Positions 10,860 to 22,110 of a stretch of 64,000 nt of DNA are shown here, in pieces (the first letter of the stretch is position 1; each line of letters begins with the position of its first letter). The position numbers were made by a program, and so were the translations under genes. Source of the DNA: Elgaria multicarinata webbii (Eukaryota > Chordata > Lepidosauria > Squamata > Anguidae). A model generated the notes under the pieces. It ran no database searches. It was not told where the DNA came from and saw only the letters and a program-made list of their open reading frames with translations. The DNA is taken from assembly GCF_023053635.1 (NCBI RefSeq), contig NC_086171.1:46231538-46295537 (forward strand), in the 5' to 3' direction.

Positions 10860-11650
10860 AGGGAAATGTTTGTGGGAATCTTTGGAAGCCTAAGTGCAAC
10901 AGGGATTCTTTCAAGTCTAATGGCACAAGGTGGGCCTTGAAAGGGTGTTTGTGCCCCATGCTTCCGAGAGACCACTGTGTAGAAGTACTTAGAACAGAGG
11001 GGACTATGACAGGTACTCAAGTAGTGCTTTAAGCTGCTGATCTCTCTTCAGGATTAGGCCACATTTTGCACCAGTGCTATAGACTGAGCAGTTTAAAGCA
11101 GCTCTTTCTTGATGCCCAACTGCCTGGATGAGTAAAATAAGCAAAGCATGTCTGTCAGATAATGTTCTTGCAGTAGAATCAACAGAAAACAGGAAATGAA
11201 TACAATAAACTAAGCACCATCACTATGGAAATAGTCACATAGTTTTCATAGTATGAATCATCTGAATAAGAACACCCCCTACACACAATACACTTAAATG
11301 CCATAGACTTATACCAAACCCAAAAATGTATGTTTTCCAAAAGTAACCCAGCACACACACACACACACACCACAAAGTCATTTCCTATCTAAATTACTAG
11401 TGTGCTGTTTGGTGGGTTCTCATAACAACTGGAAAAAGTGGTATGTGGGTTTGGTACTATTTCTAAAATAAATTCTCCCCCCCCCCCACCTCCCCAAAAG
11501 AATTTTGCTTACCTCCATTAAACCCCAAATGGTTAAACAAACTGAAAACCAGGCATAGTTTTCAAGCTGTGTGATCTTGGTTTCTCCAGACTTTAAGTAG
11601 GGAACAAATTAAGACCATCACAGGCCTCCCAACCAAGTATGTAATGTATG
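10860..11650. other. Intergenic with simple repeats
   Basis: Contains (AC)n at 11351-11371 and a C run near 11477-11487. Nothing else recognised. Confidence 0.45.
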
Positions 11651-11657
11651 CTAAGTT

Positions 11658-11733
11658 ATTGTTTATTTATTGCATTTCTATACCGCCCAATAGCTGAAGC
11701 TCTCTGGGCAGTTCACAAAAATCAAAATGTTCC
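11658..11733 (-). mobile_element. L2-like LINE 3' tail (minus)
   Basis: TTATTGCATTTCTATACCGCC then CAATAGCTGAAGCTCTCTGGGC: the reverse complement of the AGAGAGCTTCGGCTATTGGG tail found at 47600 and 32870. Confidence 0.7.
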
Positions 11734-11859
11734 AGAAGAGAAGAAAAACACACTGGCTGGTTACTAGAATAGTTTGACTGCTGACGGAGACAGAATGAAC
11801 ACAACTGCAATCTTGTAAAAAAATATCTATAAGGTTTTGAATGTATAATTTAATTCATT

Positions 11860-11995
11860 TCATTGTACAGCTCCTGACGAAGGATCCACAAGATCTGAAA
11901 TGTTGAGCATTGTACAAGTTTGGTTTAAAGTTTTTAGAACATTTTTTTTTATATTTCGTATAAGAAAAATAAAGAAACCTTTTTGACATTTCATA
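11860..11995 (+). mobile_element. Possible retroelement 3' end
   Basis: GCTCCTGACGAAGGATCCAC then AGATCTGAAATGTTGAGCA resembles the 'gaaggctcaagagccgaaacgt' type of 3' region of Penelope-like and related retroelements, followed by an AATAAA-containing end. Weak assignment. Confidence 0.25.
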
Positions 11996-12029
11996 GCACC
12001 AGAGCTAGTTGCCTCTTTTTCTATAGCCT

Positions 12030-12585
12030 TTTTGTGGTGCTTTTTCCCTCTTTTTCCACAACTGGTTACTAGGCAGCCATCTGTAGTACTGGGTCCATTT
12101 CTCTTAGGACCACATCATTCTTCCCCTCCCTCTTTAAGGCCAAAGTGGATATTACCTGCTGCAGATGTATGTGATAACCAAAACCAGCTTCAGGAAGTGT
12201 TAATTGGGAGGGGCTGCATAACCCTTTCACAAACACAGATTTAAAACCGCTGTGGGAGGAGGGGATGCAGCAGTGGGCCGATAGGAAATTAGCAATGGCT
12301 GGTGTGACCTGCAGATCTTCTTCTTCTCCCTGCTCCAGATCACCATCTTCTGAGGATGTTTCCAAAGTTGTTTTTAAGCTTACACACATCTGCATTTCAT
12401 CTAGTTTGGCCTCCAGACTCCATCTCACCTATAGTAATTGTGGCTGGAAGTGATTTCTGGCCTCAGGCCAACTAAGATAGTTTTCCAAGTAGACAGAAGT
12501 TTATTGGTGGCTGCAGATGTCACTTGCCTCAGGTCCACTCCTAACTCCTCTGCTCCCCCTCTCTACAAAATCGTTACATTGTCCA
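12030..12585. other. Intergenic, nothing recognised
   Basis: Two open frames of 119 and 70 codons overlap on opposite strands here and show no family signature. Confidence 0.35.
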
Positions 12586-12589
12586 GAGA

Positions 12590-12682
12590 GACTGTCTGAA
12601 TAATCTGAACCACTTCGGATCTATCCAATCTGCTTCAGATCAGATTCGGATTCAGACTGAAGTGCACAGCCCTACTAACTTG
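12590..12682. mobile_element. Fragment of the GGGCTGTGCA-ended family
   Basis: CTGAACCACTTCGGATC, CAGATTCGGATTCAGACTGA and the end TGCACAGCCCTAC match the copies at 3480-3645 and 49045-49160. Confidence 0.45.
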
Positions 12683-13074
12683 CCACAATGCACTGTAGGT
12701 TCCTCCACTGTACAGATGCTCATTGTTCTTCCAGCTCTGCAAATTCATTTTTTCCTGGATGTTCAGGCAATTATAGCTATAGGAAATAAATAGAGAGAAT
12801 ATTTGGGCTGCTCTCTCGATCGGCTACTTTTTAACTTGCAGAATTTCCTATGAGTGTAGAAGAAATGATGCCTCTTCTGAGCCACATTTAACATGAAGTA
12901 CAAGTATCTCAACATTTGTGGGGTCTTACACTGATTTAATTTGTATGTCATGGGAGACTCGTTCACATTGTTGAAGAATGTGTGGGCAGGTTCCATCATA
13001 AGGATGGGGGATAAACTTCTGTCCTACCAAACCAAAATGTCTTCCCATCCAGTTTCTCCACACTAAGCATAATT

Positions 13075-13215
13075 TTCTACACCTCTATCACGTCTCTCCC
13101 TTATTCACCATTTTTCTAAACTAAACAGTCCCAGATGTTGCAACCTTTCCCCATAGGGCAGTCGTTCCATTTCCTTGGTCATTTCGGTTGCATCTTTTCT
13201 AACTCTAGGGATACA
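13075..13215 (-). mobile_element. CR1-like LINE fragment (minus)
   Basis: CACGTCTCTCCCTTATTCACC, ACTAAACAGTCCCAGATGTTG and CAACCTTTCCCCATAGGG resemble the minus-strand CR1 segment common in reptiles and birds. Diverged. Confidence 0.5.
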
Positions 13216-13247
13216 TTAATGGGGATGAGGTCAAACATTATGTTCTA

Positions 13248-13600
13248 CTATGTTTATTTATTTATTACATTCTAATCCCCTGTTCCTCCAAGGAGCTTAA
13301 GGAGATGTGTGTAGACATTTTTCTCCCCATTTTATTCTCACAACATTAGCAGCATGAGAGAACAATAGAATGGGGGGCACAGTCAAGGCAAAGTTCATGT
13401 CAAGGAGCAAGTTTTGTCTCATGTTAGGAAAGAAAAAATGGGGGGATAGGTCAGGATGAGCTATTTGTCCTCTCCACCCTTCCTCTGGTGCTGTGAGGTA
13501 GTTTGGGGGGCGGGGGTGGAGAGAGAGTGAGATAGAGAGAGTCACACATGAGCATCATTGTTGAGTGGGGATTGAACTCAGGACTCAATGATTTTATCTG
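13248..13600 (-). mobile_element. Sauria-type SINE (minus), diverged or interrupted
   Basis: CTCCAAGGAGCTTAAGGAG, CCCCATTTTATTCTCACAACA, then after an unrelated stretch GCTGTGAGGTAGTTTGG and GAGTGGGGATTGAACTCAGG. These are the reverse complements of the tRNA-derived SINE at 45997-46184, in the right order, separated by extra sequence near 13370-13490. Confidence 0.55.
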
Positions 13601-13929
13601 AGTCTGTAACCATAGAATTGCTGCTGTAGCTGTACAAACAACTCTCCGGTGTCACAACAGGCTAATTGTCCTCACTGTTTTTAATCCTTACTTTCTATCA
13701 GTCATAATACTGCAATAAGGCATAAAAGGATGTTATGGAAAAAGCAAGTGGCTGGGAGAGGGGGCACTCAACAAACAAGAGGAATCTATTTCAACATTTT
13801 AATGTCAGGTGGTGGAGTTGGATAATAATGCCAGGAAGAAAGCTAAATATTATGCAGTGCCCCTGAAGGATCAGTGGAAACCATTCAATCTGTTTATTGA
13901 AGCTTTCCTTGACTGCTTCAATATTAAGA

Positions 13930-14012
13930 TTAGAATCATAGAATCATAGAATAGTGGAGTTGGAAGGGGCCTATAAGGCCATTGAGTCCAACCCCCTGCT
14001 CAAATAACATTC
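13930..14012 (-). mobile_element. CR1 LINE 3' end (minus)
   Basis: AATCATAGAATCATAGAATAG, the direct-repeat tail diagnostic of CR1, followed by GTTGGAAGGGGCCTATAAGG and CCAACCCCCTGCTCA. Confidence 0.85.
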
Positions 14013-14194
14013 TAGGCTAGAAAATGTTTTAAATCTTCATTCAATTTTTTTTGGGTTCTGAATAAAGGCCCTTGGATTTTCTTATAAGATTTTGTGATGA
14101 TGACCTAAAAACAACACTGCTGCAGAAAATATGGCAGATGCCTAATATTACAATAAATTGGGCCCTTGACTGTTGCCAGAACTTTTGCCTGAAA

Positions 14195-14345
14195 TTTATT
14201 TTTATTATTGTTATTACTATTGCATCTATATCCTGCCTGTTTTCCTCTTGCAAGGAACCCAAGGCAGCTTACATATTCCTCTTCCTCTCCATTTTATCCT
14301 CATAACAACCCTGTGAGGTTGGTTAGGGTGAGAGTCAGTGGCAGC
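14195..14345 (-). mobile_element. Sauria-type SINE 3' part (minus)
   Basis: CTCCATTTTATCCTCATAAC then AACCCTGTGAGGTTGG and GGTTAGGGTGAGAGTCAGTGG, the reverse of the SINE body at 46100-46160. Confidence 0.6.
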
Positions 14346-14609
14346 AATCTTTGAAATGTGGTTCATAACAGCAGAATAATATTAACTACCAGCGGTAATG
14401 CATCTACTTTCAATCCCTGCCATCTCCAGTTATGGCTGGAAAAGTCCCTTTCTGAGCACCTAGAGAGCCATTGCTACTCAGTAAAGACAATAGTGTTAGG
14501 TGGTTCAGTGGTCTGACTTGGTAGGTGGCACCTTCCTGTGCTTCCTGCACCTTCCTCTGCAGACTCCACTTCCAATGTGGAGTCTGCAGAATCTGAATTA
14601 TGGGTTAAA

Positions 14610-14805
14610 TCCAAATCAAGGATGCAACCCTATATCCACTTACCTAGGGTAAGCCTCATGCTTCTTAATAGTGGTGCATGGGATTGCACTACAAGTTAAA
14701 TTCCCATTAAAATCAATGGGAAGTAAATAATAGCTAATTTGTTCCATTAATTTCAATGGGACCTAAGTTCAATTAACTCCATCTGGATCCAACCCTATGA
14801 TTTGT
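14610..14805. repeat. Copy of the 'acttacc...gcatgggattgcac' palindromic repeat
   Basis: GATGCAACCCTATATCCACTT, GTGGTGCATGGGATTGCAC and TTGATTTCAATGGGAC-like words recur at 22300-22420, 25650-25945, 28200-28290, 31450-31540 and 53150-53270. Confidence 0.4.
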
Positions 14806-15042
14806 TTCTTGTAGATGTGTTGTACTGACTGCATCTGAGTTGTGCTTGGTGTGATTCTTCTTCCAATTCTCTTATAAATCTGGATGTAATAAGTTAATAT
14901 GAGCCAGGGCTGTTTTGAATGGTTGCTACATATTAAGATACAAGGGGGTTGGTTAGATTTGACTATTCAGCCCAGTGTGTGATATATAACTGTGATCTTT
15001 TAAAAATTATAAATAAATAAAGAATCCTGCATTAGGAATATA

Positions 15043-15663
15043 TGGTGTCATGGTTCCGTCTGTCTCCAGGACCTCTTGAGCAGCTCTTTAAAGATCTCTT
15101 GCCTCCTTAAGAGTCCCACCTTCCTTCTTTTTACCTTCCCAACAAAGTAGGGTTTAGGCTGTAGATGTGGAATGACACTCTACACACTTGTGGCTTAACA
15201 CAACAGTTTACTAGTATATTAAAATAAGCAAATTACAAATAAAGGTATTCAGTCAATAGAAGTGACTGATACAAAGGCATTAAAAGAAAAGAAAAGTTCT
15301 AAAATCCAAGTTCTTTTTCCCTATCTGCACTTAGGCTTCTTCAGCTGCTGCTTCCTCATGATCTCATCTTTTCCTGCTTGCTCGCTCTGTGGCTGGCTTT
15401 CTCCTCTCTTTTGATACCCTCTTCCTTTAAAACAGAAAGTACTGTTTCAATCTTAAAGAAATGAAACTTAACTGGATAAATTAAACTACTCCTCTCTGGA
15501 ATACTCCCTCCCAACAGTAGAACTCCAGGCCTCTAAGGCCTGACATTTTTACTTTGCCTCTGCATGCCTCAAAGCTATGAAAATTAGGGATTTTAAGTGC
15601 TTGAGCAACTTTCAGATAAGCAACAGCCTGAAGGGTATCTGGTACAAGAGTTACATTTCAACA
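15043..15663 (-). mobile_element. LTR-like repeat, copy B (minus)
   Basis: Inverted counterpart of copy A (9590-10859), without its foldback insertion. On the minus strand it starts TGTTGAAATGTAACTC and ends near GGTTCCATGACACCA when read in element orientation as ...GGAACCATGACACCA. A short TG...CA structure and central TATA-like box fit a solo LTR of a retrovirus-like element. No convincing target duplication was found. Diverged, hence old. Confidence 0.5.
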
Positions 15664-15664
15664 C

Positions 15665-16065
15665 TAGTCCACAGAATCAAATGTAATCAGCTGGAATGTT
15701 ACCAAACTGGCATCTTCTATGTAGAAACATTGCTCAAGGATGTCTGAGAAATTGTTTGGAAACACATTCGCTATGTACAGGGGGGAAAGCTTAGAGAATA
15801 ATGTGCAATATAAAACAGTCAGTCTTTGCATCAGTGTTGCACTTGGACTGTTGTATAACATCACCATAAACAATTAGGTATTGAATTGGGAAATGTATGG
15901 ACTCTGGGGTTTGCTGACTGAATCACAAGTGCAAATGTTATTAAGCCATAATTTTAAAATTGTGGTTTTTTTCTGGACTTATAAGGTTATTTGTTGGCTC
16001 TACTGTCTCACAACTAACAGCTGTCAGACCTGAACTTAACATGTCAGCCTTTCTTTAACATGCAG
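15665..16065. other. Intergenic, nothing recognised
   Basis: No named feature seen. Confidence 0.35.
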
Positions 16066-16074
16066 CCTTGGATT

Positions 16075-16225
16075 TCTGTGTTGTTGTTGTTTTGCTTCTT
16101 TTAAAATTTTGTTTTAACTGTTTTATTCTGTTTTTATTTTCATTTTACCTTGTACACCGCTCCGAAATTTTTCAATGGGGAGCGGTATATAAATATTCTA
16201 AATAAATAAAATAAATAAATAAACT
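16075..16225 (+). mobile_element. L2-like LINE 3' end
   Basis: TTTTAACTGTTTTATTCTG, TTGTACACCGCTCCGAAATTT, GGGGAGCGGTATATAAATA and the (AATAAAT)n tail are the standard 3' end of an L2-type LINE. Confidence 0.65.
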
Positions 16226-16438
16226 GGAGGCAAGTGTCAACTGGAGACGAAGAGGTCAGAACCAAAGATAAGCTGAGAGACACAGCAAATTGTTAACCAG
16301 AAACGAATTATAGTCATTAATCATGCAAATGACCTATTTATCTGCATACCTAGTTCCAAATGTCGTTGTCATCGAGGACCTATTCCATGATCCCTTTTAA
16401 AATGTACCTCTTGGCTTTTTGCTCCTTTTCATCTAAGT

Positions 16439-16573
16439 CAGCCTTCCTCAACCTGGGGCGCTCCAGATGTGTTGGACTACAACTCCCAGAATGCCCCAGG
16501 CAGCAGAGCTGGCTGGGGCATTCTGGGAGTTGTAGTCCAACACATCTGGAGCGCCCCAGGTTGAGGAAGGCTG
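16439..16573. mobile_element. hAT MITE with a 61-bp perfect stem
   Basis: The element runs from CAGCCTTCCTCAACCTGGGG to its exact inverse ending GGTTGAGGAAGGCTG. The first 61 nt are perfectly complementary to the last 61 nt, leaving a 13-nt centre with few mismatches. Flanks are ATCTAAGT and ATCTAAGG, an 8-bp target duplication with 7 matches, diagnostic of hAT elements. Diverged relatives lie at 1446, 7028, 17126, 33462, 44345, 48925, 52125 and 58733. Confidence 0.9.
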
Positions 16574-16707
16574 ATCTAAGGGATGGCACATGTCCCAAAG
16601 TGTTCTGGGCTGTCCCTCCTTCAAACTTTGTATTTTACTGTGACTTTAGAGTTGTCAAAATTTCCAGAAACATTAAAGACATGGGATTTAAAAAGGGGAG
16701 TGTTCCC

Positions 16708-16726
16708 GGGGGGGGGGGGGGGGGGG
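16708..16726 (+). repeat. Poly-G run
   Basis: An uninterrupted run of about 19 G residues after TTCCC. A length error in the assembly is possible here. Confidence 0.8.
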
Positions 16727-17125
16727 AATCCAAAATGTTGGGGAAATTCAAATATATGCAATACTTACATATCAAACCTGAGCTTATTTTACTGCTTTAA
16801 CTATAAAAAAAAAATCATCACTAACTTACAGCTTAATCGTCAGTGTGTCTTTGTGTGGGGGAGAGTTTTGTGGTGGACTCGCTCTGGCCAGGCTGAGGCG
16901 TATTGATGCTCTGTTTGTTTAGTTCACCTTTTTCTTGGCATATCTTCGCTTTTTTTTAAAAAAAAAAAATCACTCCCATTGAAAACCTGGAATAGGTTGG
17001 GGAGATGATCCAGGGATGTGTTGGAGGAGTGGAGGGTAGGGTGGGATTCAGTTGATACGAGGTGACCCCAACACATACCCCAGAATACCCTGAGTTGGGC
17101 CCTACTGCCAGCAGTACTTCTATGC

Positions 17126-17600
17126 CAGGGGTGGACAATGTGTGGCCTTCCAAATGTTTTGGCCTACAACTCACATAATCCTGCACCATTTGCTATGCTG
17201 GCTAGGACTGATGGGAATTGTAGGCCAAAACATCTGGCAGGTCAGCCACTGCCCGCCCATGTACTGTGCCCATTGGAGATTCCTGTGGGGTCTCTGGGGC
17301 AGATGGGCGGCCTCCTTCATACAGCCCTTCTCCACCTATCCTGAATAGCTCTGCCCCCTTCCCCCAACCAAGCATTTGGTGTTTTCTTGGCTTTTGTGCA
17401 GTTTACCCTGTTCTAAAAGGCTGAAAAGCCTCTCCTAAGGTTTATAGTGACTGCCAGTAAGAGCTTTGAGTTACAATATGCGGGTACAGCTGTTACCTTT
17501 GGCCCCACGCACCACTGGAACATGGCCCTCAAGAGAGTCTCAGAAATGGAATTTGACCCTCGGGCTGAAAGAGGTTCTGCAGTCCTGTCTAGCATCATTC
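17126..17600 (+). mobile_element. hAT-like elements (CAGGGGTGG family)
   Basis: CAGGGGTGGACAATGTGTGG opens a palindromic copy (…TTTTGGCCTACAACTC… with inverse GAATTGTAGGCCAAAACATC) up to about 17255. From 17330 to 17600 the sequence matches the interior of the 32289-32619 element (CCCAACCAAGCATTTGG, GCACCACTGGAACATGG). Confidence 0.55.
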
Positions 17601-17604
17601 CAGG

Positions 17605-18900
17605 AATGAGGTAGAGTGATTCCACAATAAGAGCCTCAACAAGAAGCAAGGGTTGTCCTAAAAAGCACTTTAATCATTCCAACAGAAAAAAAAAAAATCA
17701 TAGTAGGGACTCCCCCCGCCCCCGTTTGGGTTTCCAAACATTTCCAATGGTTCCATTTGGAGAAATGGCGTGGGGGGAGGTCCAATTTTTTTTCTGGACT
17801 TCCACATGTCTATAACAACTGCTAAGATGCAGTGCAGTGTGTGAACCAGCCCTGTAATGTGACTGGAGCAGGTGTTCCTTGGTTGCCTTAATATGCACCT
17901 GGCACTTTAAAGGTGAGACGGGCAAAGTAGAGAGGGGAGTTGCAGTGAAAAAAATAATAGGCAAAGAAGAGGTTAAGCACTCCCTGTCAGCCATTTCTCC
18001 GCTGGAAATGTTGGAAGTATTGCAACCACATCTGTATGTTTCTGGTCAGAGGCAGTGTTACAGTTAGCTAGTTCATGGGAATTTGACCACAGCTAGTCTT
18101 AGGATCTCTGTAGCTTACAATGTGGTTCCTGTGATTTCTTCCTTTTGCTCCTCGTCTTCCTCTGCCCCCTGACTTCCACCATTGCTGGCGGCATGTCTGC
18201 TTGCTCTCTCCCTCCTACCTGTGCAATGGAACACAAAATAAACGAAACACACTTCTTTTTGAAACTCTACACTGTACCTGCATTTTTATGCAAAAATATT
18301 TCTCTGTGAAAACCAACCATTGGGGTTTAAAATATGAGCGTTGCTACGTAACTTGTATTTTGGTCCTTATGGGAATCATAAGATGAAGCTGGAGATCACC
18401 TCCACTGTTGCCTTGGCTATTACTTTGATCACAAACAGGAATTAAAATGTTAATTTGGGGGCACACTGCCTTGATGACCTGATGCTTTACCTGCGACATT
18501 TAATAAACTGAAATTGAATGAACAGAATTAGCCTTTTGTTGAAGTGACAACTTAAATTAGTAATCCATTACAGCCTATCCTACAACCATATCCAGACTAA
18601 CAAGTATGAGCAAACTGGCTATTTCTGGATGCTTTTTCTTCCCTCTGGCAGCATAGCTACAAATAATCGTTTCTACTGCTGTGACTGAGAAAGTTTTTAA
18701 TCTCCCTATGTTGCAATAGTTCTTTTTGAGCATCTATTCTAGTGTGTCTTTTTGGAGGCAGTCACAAGCCACATCAGTGGGCTGACAAGCGCTGATCCAG
18801 GCCGAATTTCGCGCATGACAGCAGCATGCACATGACCCGCTCGAGCACCAGAGGTTTGCAGGCAACTAGAATTTAGTATTCCTTAGAATAGACTTCCACT
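17605..18900. other. Intergenic, nothing recognised
   Basis: No gene or named repeat supported. Confidence 0.35.
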
Positions 18901-19084
18901 TCGCAATCATCATCATTTATTTCAAAGATTTAGACGCCACCTTTCAGCAGAGCTTCCAGGGCCAGTTTAGTGAAATGAGATTGAATGCACAAATAAAATC
19001 TAACCGCAATATATTGAGAAACAGAGATGGGGAAAAGCACTTTAAAAGCCTGGGTGAATAAAACTTGTCATTGCCTAGCATCAA

Positions 19085-19556
19085 AAGGATAACAGCTTTG
19101 GTGTCAGATAAGCTGGAGCATGTACAGAGGAGGGCAACGAGGATGATCCAGGGGTCTGGAAGAGAGACTTAAAGAACTGGGCATGTTTAGCCTGGAGAAG
19201 AGAAGACTGAGGGGAGACATGATAGCACTCTTCAAATACTTGAAAGGTTGTCACACAGAGGAGGGCCAGGATCTCTTCTCGATCCTCCCAGAGTGCAGGA
19301 CACGGAATAATGGGCTCAAGTTAAAGGAAGCCAGATTCCGGCTAGACATCAGGGAAACCATCCTGACTGTCAGAGCAGTGTGACAATGGAACAGGTTACC
19401 TAGGGAGGTTGTGGGTTCTCCCACACTAGAGGCCTTCAAGAGGCAGCTGGACAACTCTCTGTCAGGGATCTTTAAGATGGATTCCTGCATTGAGCAGGGG
19501 GTTGGACTCGATGGCCTTGTGGGCCCCTTCCAACTCTACTATTCTATGATTCTAAG
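19085..19556 (+). mobile_element. CR1 LINE 3' end with ORF2 C-terminus
   Basis: Encodes the CR1 reverse-transcriptase ORF C-terminal block [20 protein letters not shown] then [12 protein letters not shown], continuing with GGTTACCTAGGGAGGTTGTG and ending TCTACTATTCTATGATTCTA, the CR1 3' repeat. 5'-truncated, as usual for CR1. Confidence 0.92.
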
Positions 19557-19721
19557 CTTACCTGAGGAGGTAATTACACAAATGGAGCACTACCACTGAG
19601 AAGTCTGTTTCTGGCCATCGCCTGATGGCTGGGGCACCTGGCAGAGAACCTCTAAATGTGCCCTCAATACACAGGCAAGCTGGGACGGAAACAGGCATTT
19701 CTTATGTGGGTTAGTTACTAT

Positions 19722-20002
19722 GGGGGCCAGTGTTAAGGACAGGGCATGGTCAGGCACTGGCTGAGGGCCCACACCCTAGCAGGGCCTCACTAACAAGAGC
19801 TCCCAGGACTTGCTCCTCCTCATCGTTGCAACCTGCTCATTCACATACCTCTTATTCTTGCACATGCAAATGACACCAATGATAAGAAGCAATAGCAGCT
19901 GGTGACAATGCAAGTAAGAAGGTAGCCTTACTCAAGAAGGGGCCACTGAGAGTGTCCTACCCAAGGACCCTCAAAAATCTGGAGCCAGTACTAGTTACTA
20001 TC
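19722..20002 (+). mobile_element. Interspersed element X, copy 1
   Basis: GGCACTGGCTGAGGGCCCAC, ACCCTAGCAGGGCCTCACTA and the end CTGGAGCCAGTACT match copies at 54342-54654, 57056-57160 and 57330-57695. Ends of the CAGTG(C)TGGCTCC type suggest a hAT-like non-autonomous element. Confidence 0.5.
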
Positions 20003-20024
20003 TTCTCAACCTAAAGTAATATCA

Positions 20025-20130
20025 ATGGAGGTTGGCAGCTCCTTGGATAGCTCCTTTGACTGGTTCTGAGTGAAACCCAGAGCGCGTTCACCACCCCACT
20101 GTCATCGGAGTCACCAGCCTCCGCTGAAAA
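20025..20130. mobile_element. Interspersed element Y, fragment
   Basis: GGAGGTTGGCAGCTCC and CACCACCCCACTGTCATCGG then GTCACCAGCCTCCGC match copies at 37353-37517 and 48207-48346. Confidence 0.45.
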
Positions 20131-20259
20131 ATCTCTCATGGGTATGTATGTGTTTGTGTGATATAATTGCATATGCCACCATGAACTCCTTCAAGACGCC
20201 TACGTTACAAGAGTTATAACGACACATAGAAACTTTTTTCATTTTAATGTTTTGTCCTT

Positions 20260-20900
20260 TTTGCGGGAAGAGACACCTTAAAGATTAACAGCCACACAAT
20301 GGCACAAACTTTTGCGGCCATTTTCCTAAAGCCCAGGATACACTTCTGACTAAGCTCAGGTTTTTACAGCCTTCACTATCACACATTCCAAGATTACATG
20401 GTCAGTTTTCTTGGACGTTCCCATCACTTTCACTTCATCAACAAGTTATTTCCTGTTAGCCAGGATTACATACAGTACAGCAGATGACTTGTTCCTTTCT
20501 CTACCTGTTGAAAGTTAAAGTTGTCAGCAAGGCAAGAATTTATCAGATATTTCATTTTTAGCAGATTTCAGGATAGTTTAAATCCTGCATTACTTCTATA
20601 GTTCTTCTTTGTGAATTTTTTTTAATCTGCTTCAGGAAACCATCATCCATATCTTTGGTTGGGTTGGACAGGCTGTAGTATACTGCCACAACATCACTTT
20701 TTTCTCTGTATGTCGTTCTATCATCCAGATGCTTTCAACATGGCTCGCACACTCAGATTCATAGATATCTATGCAGGTGTACGCATTCTTTACATATAAC
20801 ACTACTCCCCTTCTCTTTCTGTGGGGTTTACCCCTTTTGAATAAGGCAAACAATTCGATTGCTATATTCAAGTCATGAATTCCAAAACAGCAAGACTTAG
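20260..20900 (-). mobile_element. LINE fragment with endonuclease-like reading frame (minus)
   Basis: The minus frame at 20632-20871 reads KRRGVVLYVKNAYTCIDIYE then SECASHVESIWMIERH, the 'GGVxxYVK' block of an apurinic-like endonuclease in non-LTR retrotransposons. 5' and 3' parts are absent or unrecognised. The clade is not assigned. Confidence 0.6.
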
Positions 20901-20901
20901 T

Positions 20902-21012
20902 GCCCCCATTCAGAAGACACCTTAAACCACGGCTTTAACCACAGTGAATAAGGCTTACTGGCTTAACCACCATGGTTAAAGCTGTGGTTTAAGGTGTCTT
21001 CTGAATGTGGCC
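20902..21012. mobile_element. Palindromic MITE, ATTCAGAAGACACC family
   Basis: CCATTCAGAAGACACCTTAAA then CCACGGCTTTAACCAC at the left; GGTTAAAGCTGTGGTTTAAG then GTGTCTTCTGAATG at the right. The arms of about 40 nt pair nearly perfectly around a short centre. Confidence 0.75.
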
Positions 21013-21090
21013 ATTGATACCTATCAGATAATACTTACCATTGCCTTAGGATTTCAAGTTCATCCTATTTGTTTCCTATACTGTAACTTA

Positions 21091-21231
21091 GGCCATAGCT
21101 AGACCTAAGGTTTATCCCTGGATCGTCCAGGGGCCAAACTTGTTCATCTAGGTGACACACAGGGGATCCAGTGCTCAGGCAGGGGCGAACCCTGGATGAT
21201 CCCAGGTTAAACCTTAGGTCTAGCTGTGGCC
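21091..21231. mobile_element. Short palindromic MITE, GGCC(T/A)TAGCTAGA family, copy 2
   Basis: GGCCATAGCTAGACCTAAGG at the left and the inverted CCTTAGGTCTAGCTGTGGCC at the right, flanked by TTA on each side. A 3-bp TTA duplication would fit PIF/Harbinger elements; copy 1 at 4868-4997 does not show it cleanly. Confidence 0.7.
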
Positions 21232-21235
21232 TTAG

Positions 21236-21613
21236 ACAGAGGAGGGCAACCAAGATGATCAGGGGTCTGGAAACAAAGCCCTATGAGGAGAGACTGAAAG
21301 AACTGGGTATGTTTAGTCTGGAGAAAAGAAGGGAGACATGATCGCACTCTTCAAATACTTAAAAGGGGTTCCCACAGAGGAGGGCCAGGATCTCTTCTCG
21401 ATCATCAGGAAAAACTTCCTCACTGTCAGAGCAATACAACAATGGATCCAGTTACCTAGGGTGGTCGTGGGCTCTCCCACACTAGAGGCCTTCAAGAGGC
21501 AGCTGGGCAACCATCTGTCAGGTATGCTTTAGGGTGGATTCCTGCACTGAGCAGGGGGTTGGATTTGATGGCCTTATAGTCCCCTTCCACCTCTACTATT
21601 CTATGATTCTAGA
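21236..21613 (+). mobile_element. CR1 LINE 3' end, second copy
   Basis: [40 protein letters not shown] in translation, and the end TCTACTATTCTATGATTCTA. Compared with the copy at 19085 it lacks an internal stretch of about 70 bp. Confidence 0.9.
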
Positions 21614-21749
21614 CATTGGAGGCAATGGGTATTGCCCTTTCACCATGTCCTTATTGTATTTACCTGTACTGTCCCCAATACTTGGCTCAGTATTTACCTC
21701 TTGGCGTTTGCCTCCCCTACCTCTGGATTTAATTTATAGTCATTGTAAT

Positions 21750-22110
21750 CAGGGTTGTCAGGCTCCTGCCCGACATGTTTGTTACAGCCTTCGCAATGTG
21801 CATCCCATAGAGAAGGGCCAAATTCTGTTTTAGCGTTGTTGGGGGCCATGTCTCACCAGTGGGCGGGGCCAAAAGGAAGAGGCAGGGCCAAAAACCTAGC
21901 ATGTTTAGCCTCAGGCTCTCACGACCAGTAACTAAGCCTTAAGAGAGGCATTTCAACTTTTTAGAATGTGGGAAAGGCAGGAAACCATCCAACGGTTGGG
22001 GTTTGAGGCCAAGAAAAGCGAATGTGGCCTTCTGGGGAATCCCCAGAGGGCTGGATTGGAATTTCAGGTAGGCCAGATTTGGCCCCCAGGCCTGAGGTTC
22101 TACACCCCTG
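21750..22110 (-). mobile_element. hAT-like non-autonomous element (CAGGGGTGG family), minus
   Basis: CAGGGTTGTCAGG at the left, GAGGTTCTACACCCCTG at the right. Interior CACCAGTGGGCGGGGCCAAA and AAGCCTTAAGAGAGGCATTT match the copies at 5461, 32289 and 58951. Confidence 0.6.

Noticed and set aside
10312-11020. Overlapping frames of 130 and 173 codons on opposite strands
   Set aside because: They lie in the arms of the 665-bp palindrome, so each is the mirror of the other. No protein family signature.
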